Shown piece by piece: positions 8,947 to 15,775 of a DNA stretch of 64,000 nucleotides (its first letter is position 1; each line of letters opens with the position of its first letter). Under the pieces are notes generated by a model. That model was not told the origin of the DNA and did no database searches. It was given only the letters and a program-made list of their open reading frames with translations. The translations under genes and the position numbers were made by a program. Source of the stretch: a virus. The DNA lies in the IMG/VR virus record IMGVR_UViG_3300047320_000285, positions 62,001-126,000 of that record. One strand, 5' to 3'.

Positions 8947-8968
8947 AAAGGGGCCTTCGGGTCCCTTT
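8947..8968 (+). terminator. strong intrinsic terminator
   Basis: Nine-base stem AAAGGGGCC/GGTCCCTTT with TTCG loop and a T-rich tract to 8977. It is the most host-like rho-independent terminator in the window, directly after the autotransporter gene. Confidence 0.9.
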
Positions 8969-8997
8969 TCTTTTTTTGTCCTTTCGAAGGAGTCAGG

Positions 8998-9378
8998 GTG
9001 AAACTGACGATGGATCAAGCGAACGCCTGCCTCGAAATGGGCGGTGCGTTCTTGCGTACTCTAGATTGTATCAAGCTGTTTCAGGACAAGCGCTTTAGCG
9101 GTGGGCATCTGGGTACGGCACTCTACTTCCTCGGGTGGGGTGTGTTCAACGTGTTCTTCTATCCGTCCCTGAATCAGGTGTGGAGTTTCTGGGCAGCGAT
9201 TGCGTTGATGGCGATGAACGGTTTGTGGTTTGTGATGGCAGTCCATTACAACTACTTCCACGACGGTCGACGGGTCTACACCCCGCAAGCAGTATTCGGT
9301 GGCCTGTTGCTAATCGGCATGCTGTACGGGATGTTCTTTCGGGATGGCTGGCAGATGCTTAGCTGGGTGTATCGATAA
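8998..9378 (+). CDS. integral membrane protein, 126 aa
   Basis: GTG start preceded by GAAGGAG; longer in-frame starts upstream would fall in the terminator. Three to four hydrophobic segments are visible (LGTALYFLGWGVFNVFFY, WSFWAAIALMAMNGLWFVMAV, AVFGGLLLIGMLYGMFF) separated by short polar loops. No family recognised. It heads a small operon running to the HAD-like gene. Confidence 0.75.
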   Translation: MKLTMDQANACLEMGGAFLRTLDCIKLFQDKRFSGGHLGTALYFLGWGVFNVFFYPSLNQVWSFWAAIALMAMNGLWFVMAVHYNYFHDGRRVYTPQAVFGGLLLIGMLYGMFFRDGWQMLSWVYR

Positions 9379-9388
9379 GGAGAGCAAG

Positions 9389-9682
9389 ATGAGTTTCAAT
9401 TGGCCGTTGGACGATCGTCGGCGCGAGATGATTGGTTCGGTATTGAAAGTGCGCGGCAAAGAGATGGCAGAACTCGGTCACAACATCCGCACGGATATGC
9501 CGATTCGTGACCTGACCGAGTCGGACAAAAAGCGCATGCTGGAAGACATCATGATCGGTGCCACCAATCTGGCCTCGGCGTTTGGCATGGTGATTGCAGT
9601 GGGACCGAAAGTCAATCCCGCTGCGAAAGATGGCTATCAATTACAGGCAGTCGAGATCACTACCCGGGCTAAACTCTTTTAG
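9389..9682 (+). CDS. hypothetical protein, 97 aa
   Basis: Start at 9389 follows AAGGAGAG. A small alpha/beta protein with an internal helix (ESDKKRMLEDIMIGATNLASAFGM) and C-terminal strands. No motif recognised. Eight bases separate it from the NADAR gene, so it is cotranscribed and might share that context. Confidence 0.65.
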   Translation: MSFNWPLDDRRREMIGSVLKVRGKEMAELGHNIRTDMPIRDLTESDKKRMLEDIMIGATNLASAFGMVIAVGPKVNPAAKDGYQLQAVEITTRAKLF

Positions 9683-9690
9683 GAGTCGTT

Positions 9691-10248
9691 ATGCGGCGTA
9701 TCGGCACCGTAACCGCGTTCTACAGTTACAAAGACTTCCTGAGTAATCACTACCGCTGTCGCTTTACGGTTCATGGCGTGAGCTTTAACTGTCTCGAGCA
9801 ATTCATCATGTACTGCAAAGCCATGTGCTTTGGGGACACCGAGATTGCCCGGCAGGTACTGGAAGCGAATCACCCGCAAGACCAGAAGATTCTCGGCCGT
9901 AAGGTGAAGGGTTTCGTGCGGCACCTCTGGTACCAGAAGATCGAGCAATGGTACGTGCAGGGCGTGATTGCGCGCTACGAGCAGAATCCGCATGATCTGA
10001 AGCTGTTGCTCGCGACTGGTGATACGGTACTGGTGGAAGCCGCCAAGAACGACGGGATCTGGGGCGTCTGTATGGATGAAACCGATGACGACATCCAGCA
10101 CGAGTGGAAATGGCGTGGCACCAACCTATGTGGGAAGGGCCAGCAAGCGGCTCGTGAACACTTTAAACGACAAGGAATTACTCATGCGACACATGTTGAT
10201 AGTCGGTTCGGTGCGAGCTATCAAGCTCTTGGTAGTGCCGTTCATTGA
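9691..10248 (+). CDS. NADAR (YbiA/DUF1768-like) ADP-ribose glycosidase
   Basis: The family signature is clear: Y.DFLSNHYRCRFTV.G..F.CLEQFIMYCKAMCFGD (residues 10-47), GR.VKGF...LW (70-81), then ATGD..LVEAAKNDGIWGVCMDE (about 108-132). NADAR proteins act on N-glycosidic bonds of ADP-ribose compounds; some reverse guanine ADP-ribosylation of nucleic acid made by DarT-like toxins. At 185 residues it is of usual family length. In a phage the natural inference is counter-defence against ADP-ribosylating toxins or NAD+-linked immunity; a metabolic role (YbiA-like) is the alternative. Confidence 0.85.
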   Translation: MRRIGTVTAFYSYKDFLSNHYRCRFTVHGVSFNCLEQFIMYCKAMCFGDTEIARQVLEANHPQDQKILGRKVKGFVRHLWYQKIEQWYVQGVIARYEQNPHDLKLLLATGDTVLVEAAKNDGIWGVCMDETDDDIQHEWKWRGTNLCGKGQQAAREHFKRQGITHATHVDSRFGASYQALGSAVH

Positions 10249-10303
10249 CCTGCGTCGCGTCATGAAACGGAGGTCCGAATGCGGGCATTGCGCTTTGCGC
10301 TAG
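10184..10303 (+). CDS. possible 39-aa overlapping membrane peptide
   Basis: ATG with AAGGA at usable spacing, inside the 3' end of the NADAR gene in another frame and running into the start of the HAD gene. The N-terminal half is hydrophobic (MLIVGSVRAIKLLVVPFIDL); the C-terminal half is Arg/Cys-rich. Overlap on both sides argues against it; the ribosome site and hydrophobic pattern argue for it. Confidence 0.3.
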   Translation: MRHMLIVGSVRAIKLLVVPFIDLRRVMKRRSECGHCALR

Positions 10304-10719
10304 AAGGGGAGCCACCACCCGAGTTACCAGTGCTGTCAGTTGACTTCGACGGCACGGTGCACTCTTACGAGTGGGGTTGGCAAGACGGCACGATCTATGG
10401 CACGGTGATCCCGGGTTTCTTCGAATGGCTGATGAGCGTCTACGAGAAATTCACCGTGGTGATCTTCTCGACGCGTTCGGCTGAAGCCGACAAGCTTGAA
10501 GACATGGCACGCTGGCTCAACGAACAGTGGATCATGTGGCGTCATGGTGAGCACGGCGATAGCGACGCACCGGAAGAAATCCCGGTGTCGTTCAGTGCTG
10601 ACAAGCCCAAAGCGCATGTGTCGATCGATGACCGCACGATTCGCTTTGAAGGCAAATGGGATGCGGAGGAATTGCAGCCCGAAGCACTGGCGGCGTTCAA
10701 GCCGTGGACGGAGCGTTAG
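10279..10719 (+). CDS. HAD-like phosphatase
   Basis: Residues 17-25 contain DFDGTVH, HAD motif I (nucleophile and acid/base Asp). VVIFSTRSAEADK corresponds to motif II (Ser/Thr), and VSIDDRTIRF to the terminal acidic motif. At 146 residues it is a compact, essentially cap-less member, as often seen in phage. Substrate unknown; nucleotide or sugar-phosphate dephosphorylation is typical of the family. GGAGG precedes the ATG. Confidence 0.75.
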   Translation: MRALRFALEGEPPPELPVLSVDFDGTVHSYEWGWQDGTIYGTVIPGFFEWLMSVYEKFTVVIFSTRSAEADKLEDMARWLNEQWIMWRHGEHGDSDAPEEIPVSFSADKPKAHVSIDDRTIRFEGKWDAEELQPEALAAFKPWTER

Positions 10720-10725
10720 GATAGT

Positions 10726-10743
10726 GCCGGCCTTCGGGTCGGC
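10726..10743 (+). terminator. TTCG hairpin terminator followed by TATGCC
   Basis: GCCGGCC/GGTCGGC stem; TATGCC at 10747-10752. Confidence 0.8.
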
Positions 10744-10813
10744 TGCTATGCCGTTAATCAATTTTTAACGATCTAAGTCCATGTAGTGTAGGCATTGCGT
10801 CTAAGGAGCTGAC

Positions 10814-11161
10814 ATGGAACCGATCACCTGTCCTCAGTGCGGTAATGACGTCCGCTTCCAAGATCTCGAATACGGTCAGGAAGAGGAACACTACAGCGGC
10901 TTTCGATGTCCCCATTGCGGGGGTGTAGGAATACGCATGAGTGTGTACAAGGAAGAGCCACTGCCGTGCTTTACCTATCCATACTTCATGCCGTTTGACC
11001 TTGCTGGAAGATTGCAGTTTGTCAGTGGCGAATGTCGGCGAGATGCGTTTACGTTTGTTTCCAAAAGCGGCGTCTCCCGACTGGATCGTGAACTGGTCAC
11101 ACAACTCAGGGCCTTACCCGAGCCTGAGGAAGAACCCGATTTCATCTGCTACTTTCACTGA
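10814..11161 (+). CDS. zinc-ribbon protein with PDFICYFH tail
   Basis: Two CPxCG knuckles (CPQCG at residues 6-10 and CPHCG about 27 residues later) form a zinc ribbon. The rest is short and mixed. The C-terminus ends EPDFICYFH, nearly the same as the tail of the HNH-type protein at 45687. It stands alone between two terminators. A DNA- or protein-binding role is likely from the ribbon; no specific function recognised. Confidence 0.75.
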   Translation: MEPITCPQCGNDVRFQDLEYGQEEEHYSGFRCPHCGGVGIRMSVYKEEPLPCFTYPYFMPFDLAGRLQFVSGECRRDAFTFVSKSGVSRLDRELVTQLRALPEPEEEPDFICYFH

Positions 11162-11166
11162 CTCCT

Positions 11167-11192
11167 GACCCTTCCCGGTATTGGGAGGGGTC
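11167..11192 (+). terminator. long-stem terminator followed by TTATG
   Basis: GACCCTTCCC/GGGAGGGGTC ten-base stem with GGTATT loop; TATG at 11194-11197. Confidence 0.8.
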
Positions 11193-11235
11193 TTATGTTG
11201 TACGCTGTACTTAAGATAACCAAGAAGGAAAGACC

Positions 11236-11559
11236 ATGGAACAACGTAGAAGGCGCCGCAGCAAACCACGCAGTGAGCGCAGTGAACCCGCCGCCAAGAA
11301 GGTGTCGTTTATCCAGCTCATGAGCTGGGAGGCGGAGTTCGCGGCGAGCGGCCGGGAAAAAGTGGAGCAGTATGGCGCAGCTTTCTGCAAGGATTTCGAG
11401 ATTGACGACGCACGACTGATGCAAGCGCCGCCGATTGTGGCGCGACAAATCATCTTCGGTCGTTACGTCACTACGGATACGAGGTATCATCAAAATGCAC
11501 ACCCCGCTGTCGAGGACCTCGCAGAGCTATATCCGGAAACAACGGTGAACGAGTCATGA
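11236..11559 (+). CDS. hypothetical protein with Arg-rich N-terminus
   Basis: AAGGAAAG precedes the ATG. The first 22 residues are almost all basic or polar (EQRRRRRSKPRSER), suggesting nucleic-acid contact; the rest is helical. Four-base overlap with the HNH-type gene. No family recognised. Confidence 0.65.
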   Translation: MEQRRRRRSKPRSERSEPAAKKVSFIQLMSWEAEFAASGREKVEQYGAAFCKDFEIDDARLMQAPPIVARQIIFGRYVTTDTRYHQNAHPAVEDLAELYPETTVNES

Positions 11560-12188
11560 GAGAAGACGATCAACTTGTGAAAGATTGGCGAGCCAAATAC
11601 GCCAGACATCTACGCAATGCAAAAGCGCGCGGCATTGTCAGTAATCTTTCGTTTGAACAGTACATGGCAAAAATCAAGGAAGGAGGAGTAATTCTTCCGG
11701 AGCAAGTTGGTCGTCGCTCCGATCAAATGCAGTTAAGTCGTGTCGGGGACGAAGGTGCGTATGACGTAGATAACTGTCGTTTTATTACCAGTCGTCAAAA
11801 TCATCAAGAAGCTTTTATTAACGGTCGCTGTGACAATGCTTTGTTAAGAACCGCAGAAGCTCGTCGTGGCGCTACTATGGAGACCCATCCTTATTTGGCC
11901 GAGATGGCGAACAAGCTGAGAGGACGGACCAAGGAAACTCACGAACACCTCGCTATTGTCTCAGCTAAAACCGCTGAGAATCAAAGCAAAGACTTTTCCA
12001 TCTGGACTCCAGATGGCATAAATCACGAAGGCAGGGATCTGAAAAGGTTTTGTATAGAACGTAATCTGAATCCTCGTGGTATGAGTCGGGTTTGTCGTGG
12101 AGAAAGAAAACAATACAGGGGGTGGACTGGTCAGTGGCTAGAACCAACTCCTGACTTTTCAGGATTCTTCCATGAACCCGAAATCTAA
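11556..12188 (+). CDS. HNH-type homing-endonuclease-like protein
   Basis: A 210-residue protein paralogous to the one at 45687. Residues 1-85 hold the shared core ending in GAYDVDNCRFITSRQNHQEA, typical of phage HNH/AP2-like nucleases. Residues 115-130 carry a GRTKET linker. The C-terminal FSIWTPDGINHEGRDLKRFC...GMSRVCRGERKQYRGW is a NUMOD-like DNA-binding module seen in intron and free-standing homing nucleases. Its codons are visibly more AT-rich than its neighbours, consistent with recent arrival. The tail TPDFSGFFH resembles the EPDFxCYFH tails elsewhere. Cleavage activity not shown. Confidence 0.72.
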   Translation: MREDDQLVKDWRAKYARHLRNAKARGIVSNLSFEQYMAKIKEGGVILPEQVGRRSDQMQLSRVGDEGAYDVDNCRFITSRQNHQEAFINGRCDNALLRTAEARRGATMETHPYLAEMANKLRGRTKETHEHLAIVSAKTAENQSKDFSIWTPDGINHEGRDLKRFCIERNLNPRGMSRVCRGERKQYRGWTGQWLEPTPDFSGFFHEPEI

Positions 12189-12567
12189 TACTGCTCAATC
12201 TTACATATTGTCGATCCGGACCCCGCTGGAGGAGTTCTTCCGACGGCAACGGCTTGATCCCCGGATTGACCAGATCGACTGGTACACCATCGACCGCATG
12301 ATCGAACACACGTGGTATGCGTTGATCTATCCGAACACCACCTTTAGCGGCCTGATGAATCTGGCGTGTCGCTTAAAAGATCGTGAGCATCCGTACGCCA
12401 TGAGCGTGCTGAACTTCGGTCATTGGGTGAAAAACGAACTCGAGCAGTTTGATCTGTTCGCTGATGACGTCTACGTGAGCACCTACCATTACGCAGGCAT
12501 GCATGGGCGGTGGGCGATTCGGATTAAACGCGGCTTTGAAGACCATCTCAGACTGACGGTTTATTAG
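12172..12567 (+). CDS. hypothetical protein, 131 aa
   Basis: Overlaps the end of the HNH-type gene by 17 bases and has only a weak ribosome site, so the true start could lie slightly downstream. Aromatic-rich (WYTIDRMIEHTWYALIY) with helical and strand segments. No motif recognised. It may be an older resident gene whose 5' end was reshaped when the HNH gene arrived. Confidence 0.65.
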   Translation: MNPKSNTAQSYILSIRTPLEEFFRRQRLDPRIDQIDWYTIDRMIEHTWYALIYPNTTFSGLMNLACRLKDREHPYAMSVLNFGHWVKNELEQFDLFADDVYVSTYHYAGMHGRWAIRIKRGFEDHLRLTVY

Positions 12568-12576
12568 GGAGGTAAC

Positions 12577-12966
12577 GTGACGGATCTGTTGTTAGTGGAC
12601 TTTCATGAGACCATGCCGGTCTTCCGAGAAATCGTCGAACAGATGCACGAGTGTGAGTCAGACGAGGATGAAGTGATGGAGATGCTCATCACCTATCTGG
12701 ATAGTCTGGAGCTGGTGGACCAAGGACTGGACGCCTATGCGGAGCGGATCTGGGAAGACCACATGATCGCGGGCTGTCCGCAAGACGGGGCGAGGTTAAT
12801 CGAAGGCGCCATGATGCTCGGTAACCATCTGTTCGATGTGTTAAAGCGAGCTGATGTCTACGATGCCGAGGGTTGGCTCGGTGGGCTGCACTTCGAAGGC
12901 TGGCGGGGCCGCAACAAGACGGTCGCGGTATTCAAGCGTGATCCGGAGGAGGAACGTTGCTGCTAA
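12577..12966 (+). CDS. acidic hypothetical protein, 129 aa
   Basis: GTG start after GGGAGG. Strongly acidic in residues 20-50 (ESDEDEVMEMLITYLDSLELVD by composition), helical, with a basic C-terminal segment. Ends just before a perfect hairpin. Acidic DNA-mimic behaviour is possible but speculative. Confidence 0.65.
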   Translation: MTDLLLVDFHETMPVFREIVEQMHECESDEDEVMEMLITYLDSLELVDQGLDAYAERIWEDHMIAGCPQDGARLIEGAMMLGNHLFDVLKRADVYDAEGWLGGLHFEGWRGRNKTVAVFKRDPEEERCC

Positions 12967-12972
12967 AGCATA

Positions 12973-12994
12973 GCCCTGCCCAGAAGGGCAGGGC
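12973..12994 (+). terminator. perfect hairpin terminator with T-tract
   Basis: GCCCTGCCC-AGAA-GGGCAGGGC; TATGCC at 12998-13003 and a run of T at 13009-13015. Confidence 0.9.
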
Positions 12995-13053
12995 AAATAT
13001 GCCGCTTCTTTTTTTGGTGATCTTATGACAATTCTCTTACCAACGGGGTACCT

Positions 13054-13971
13054 ATGTCATTGCAAGATCAATTGGCTGCACTCAATACTTCGGTCGAAGG
13101 AGTGGGCACCGCCATTGCTGCCAAGGATACCGCCTTGGAAAATCAGGTCACCACACTCGGTAACACGGTGAGCAACATCGCGCTGGTGCGCGGATTGTTC
13201 AACGCGCTGCAAGTTGCTGCTACGGGTCTGGACGCGAACGTCAATGTCCAAGCCCAAGAGATGGTGCTCAAGGATGGCGCCGGTCACGTGGTCGTGATTG
13301 CTAACGTGAACGTGACGGCGGCGACCAAAGCCGCTGGTCAGGCAGGCACCGGTGCTAACAGTCTGGACACCGGCAACTTTGCCTCGAATACGTGGTATGC
13401 GTTGTTTGTGGCGTATAACTCGTCGGGTGCGACCGCCTGTGCGTTGTTGTCCCTGAGTGCGACTGCGCCCACGCTACCGGCAGGCTTTACGTTCTACACC
13501 CGGGTGGGCTGGATTCGTACCGACGCCACCGCCAACGCTCGCCCGCTTGCCTTCACGCAAAAGGGTGCGCAAGCTCGCTACAAAGTCACCCCCGGTTCGA
13601 ACGTTGCAGCGATGCCAATTATCGCTTCAGGGGCCGCAGGTGACTGCACGATCCCGACGTGGGCGCCGCTGGACTGGCGACCGTTTGCACCCCCGACGAC
13701 GATTGACTTGACGTTGCTGACGGGTTCGAACGGTAATGCCTGTACGGTGATGGTGGCCCCGAACAACAATTTCGGGGCGTGGAACTCGGTGTCGAACCTG
13801 CCACCAGTGATGCATTCGAACGTGGGCTCGTACCTGTTCACGGACGATAACATCGCAGTGGAGTCCACCAACATCTACTGGGCCTCAAACGCGGGGGCTC
13901 AACCCCCCACGCCGGGGACGTCGGGTAATTCCGGCATTCTCTGCGTGATGGGCTGGACGGATAACATCTAA
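13054..13971 (+). CDS. virion appendage / tail-fibre-like protein
   Basis: A 305-residue, Ala/Thr/Asn/Gly-rich, beta-like protein of the kind found at phage tail tips. Residues 1-20 (MSLQDQLAALN..VEGVGT) match the N-terminus of the minus-strand gene at 35324-35824, pointing to a common attachment module followed by different distal parts. Residues 110-160 (NTWYALFVAYNSS...TFYTRVGWIRTD) resemble a domain common in tail fibre proteins. Transcribed alone between two terminators. Confidence 0.7.
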   Translation: MSLQDQLAALNTSVEGVGTAIAAKDTALENQVTTLGNTVSNIALVRGLFNALQVAATGLDANVNVQAQEMVLKDGAGHVVVIANVNVTAATKAAGQAGTGANSLDTGNFASNTWYALFVAYNSSGATACALLSLSATAPTLPAGFTFYTRVGWIRTDATANARPLAFTQKGAQARYKVTPGSNVAAMPIIASGAAGDCTIPTWAPLDWRPFAPPTTIDLTLLTGSNGNACTVMVAPNNNFGAWNSVSNLPPVMHSNVGSYLFTDDNIAVESTNIYWASNAGAQPPTPGTSGNSGILCVMGWTDNI

Positions 13972-13989
13972 CATGCCCACGGCATAGGA

Positions 13990-14007
13990 CCCGGCCAGCA
14001 GGCCGGG
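13990..14007 (+). terminator. hairpin terminator followed by TATGCC
   Basis: CCCGGCC-AGCA-GGCCGGG perfect stem; TTTATGCC follows, with TATGCC at 14011-14016. Confidence 0.85.
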
Positions 14008-14129
14008 CTTTATGCCAATTACTTTTTAGTGAACCACATCATGGTCTGGTAATACCGGGTTGCATGATTTTTCGAACCTATATCATCACTCGGAGCAGTT
14101 ATGGAAGGTTCATACTGGGGAGTAGCATC

Positions 14130-14423
14130 ATGTCTGACGTCGTGCTCGTTCCGTTCCGTCTGCATGCACGGGTAAGTGTGGTGAGCCAAGTTCGTCAGGA
14201 CCGACTGACGCGACCGGAGATGTTTCCACTGGTCGCGCATGTGACTGAGTCCCTCACAGAAGGGCCGCCAGCAGCGCTTAAGCAGGAATTGGAAAACCAG
14301 CTGTTGAATGCTTTTACTCAAGTGTTTCTCAATCGACTTAGGGAGGACGCACGATTGAGGCAGAAAATCGGTGGGACCAAGTGGCAGATACAGATTCACG
14401 AGTATAGCTACAAACGGGTGTAA
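14130..14423 (+). CDS. hypothetical protein, 97 aa
   Basis: Start at 14130 is behind GGGGAG; an in-frame ATG at 14064 lacks a ribosome site. A largely helical protein with an Arg-rich C-terminal half (FLNRLREDARLRQKI). A CTATATCATC element at 14078-14087 resembles the early promoter box loosely. No family recognised. Confidence 0.65.
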   Translation: MSDVVLVPFRLHARVSVVSQVRQDRLTRPEMFPLVAHVTESLTEGPPAALKQELENQLLNAFTQVFLNRLREDARLRQKIGGTKWQIQIHEYSYKRV

Positions 14424-14463
14424 TACGCGTTTAATACGATAATCAAAAATTCAGGATTGAAAG

Positions 14464-14817
14464 ATGCCGTACGTAATCGAAGCCGCTAAGAATGGTCACG
14501 ACGATCGCTATATCGGTCAAAGTGATGTCACGCAGCACATGTACTGGACCCGCAGCTTGCGCATGGCGTGCAAGTTTGAGGATCTGGACCTGTTGCGGCG
14601 GATGTTGGACAACATCATGGACGACGAACACAACCGCGACATTTCCGTCTTGGTTGCAGCGTTCGGCCTGATGAACAAGCCGGGTCCGCATTCAATGATG
14701 TTAATGATTCGTGAAGTCCTCCCAGATGGGTCACTGGGAGACTTTTGCGATCAACATGGGATCCGTTATCAGATTAAGAAGGAGCCTCGGGTAGTACCGA
14801 TTCCTATTCCTGCGTAA
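14464..14817 (+). CDS. hypothetical protein, 117 aa
   Basis: The ATG follows AGGATTGAAAG. Helical N-terminal two-thirds with acidic stretches (LDNIMDDEHNRD), then a short C-terminal tail rich in Pro/Ile (VVPIPIPA). A GC-rich inverted repeat (CTCCCAG...CTGGGAG) lies inside the coding sequence near 14718; I treat it as coding. No family recognised. Confidence 0.65.
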   Translation: MPYVIEAAKNGHDDRYIGQSDVTQHMYWTRSLRMACKFEDLDLLRRMLDNIMDDEHNRDISVLVAAFGLMNKPGPHSMMLMIREVLPDGSLGDFCDQHGIRYQIKKEPRVVPIPIPA

Positions 14818-14852
14818 CGATCGGACTACCCTCTAACAAGAGGGGATGAATA

Positions 14853-15326
14853 ATGTCGCAGTTCTGTGTCATTAGCTTTCGGTTCTGCACGGGTGCGCCG
14901 AAGTATCTGGTGGCGCGCAATGGTGTACTGGTTGACTGGACCTTCGATCTGTCGAAGGCCGCGCAGTATGAGGGCATGCTTGATGCTGATACCCATTACC
15001 TGTGGGTGGTCGAATGTCTCAAGGGCGGGAATACCACGGCCAAGGTCTATCCCGAAGTACTTGCCCCACTGCATAACAACCAGTTCAGCTTGATCGAACT
15101 GGCGATTGACCGCGTCGTACTGGGTCCCAAAAAGACCGAGCACATCGCCCTGCGGCGGGTTCATATTGACTTACTCTCTATCACAAGGAAAGCGTTCCAT
15201 GTCTTACCGGATAAGAATCACGCGACCCGAACACCCGCAAACGTTACTCCGCATCAACCGCGACGAGAAATACCTCGTGCAGAGTTACCAAGAAGTGTAC
15301 CGTGGAAGAGAAGCGTCGGAGTTTGA
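14853..15326 (+). CDS. hypothetical protein with long 3' overlap
   Basis: A 157-residue frame beginning after AGAGGGG that can pair with upstream CCCTCT. The first 105 residues look like a normal alpha/beta domain. The last 43 are Pro/Arg-rich and lie entirely inside the next gene in another frame. Either the protein has a disordered tail or a small frameshift has moved the original stop. Confidence 0.65.
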   Translation: MSQFCVISFRFCTGAPKYLVARNGVLVDWTFDLSKAAQYEGMLDADTHYLWVVECLKGGNTTAKVYPEVLAPLHNNQFSLIELAIDRVVLGPKKTEHIALRRVHIDLLSITRKAFHVLPDKNHATRTPANVTPHQPRREIPRAELPRSVPWKRSVGV

Positions 15327-15711
15327 CTTCGTTGACTTCGCCAAAGCCATCGTGCAGCAATTGCGCGATGCACGCCACGACAGTGAGACGTCTGCGGCTA
15401 AAATAGCGTGGGCGTTCAAAGTCGCGATTCTGCGCTTCGAGCCGTGGAAGAAATACGAACCCACGGCCGAAGAAATCGAGCAGGGTTATCTGCCGATGCT
15501 CGATGAAGAAACCGCGCCGGAAGATTGGGAACGGCGGATGATTACCGGGGCGACCTTGGACATCCTCGGCGGCGGGCATGTGTTTGAAAGTTACCCGTTC
15601 GAGATCCCGGCGGATTTCGATGTGGCAACTTTGGCGCCGCTGGAGTACGTCCACAGCAAAGCCGATCCAGCGCAGTTGCAAGCGCTGGTGGCGAAGTTCC
15701 GTAAGCAGTAA
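15199..15711 (+). CDS. hypothetical protein, 170 aa
   Basis: Start at 15199 has AAGGAAAG; the first 128 bases overlap the preceding gene. Helical N-terminal half (FDFVDFAKAIVQQLRDARHD) and a C-terminal acidic region containing EDWERRM. No family recognised. Followed by a hairpin and a new leader. Confidence 0.7.
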   Translation: MSYRIRITRPEHPQTLLRINRDEKYLVQSYQEVYRGREASEFDFVDFAKAIVQQLRDARHDSETSAAKIAWAFKVAILRFEPWKKYEPTAEEIEQGYLPMLDEETAPEDWERRMITGATLDILGGGHVFESYPFEIPADFDVATLAPLEYVHSKADPAQLQALVAKFRKQ

Positions 15712-15718
15712 CGCAGGA

Positions 15719-15741
15719 CGGGTGGCGTAAAAACCCACCCG
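15719..15741 (+). terminator. hairpin terminator
   Basis: CGGGTGG/CCACCCG stem with an A-rich loop, 8 bases after the stop. A TTCCTTATACT leader element follows at 15751-15761. Confidence 0.65.
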
Positions 15742-15750
15742 CGTGACATT

Positions 15751-15761
15751 TTCCTTATACT
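15751..15761 (+). promoter_or_regulatory. TTCCTTATACT leader element
   Basis: One of a set of near-identical TTCC(C/T)TATACT elements sitting just upstream of a start codon after an intergenic gap; possibly a promoter core or transcript start. Confidence 0.4.
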
Positions 15762-15775
15762 ACTAAGAAGAGCTG

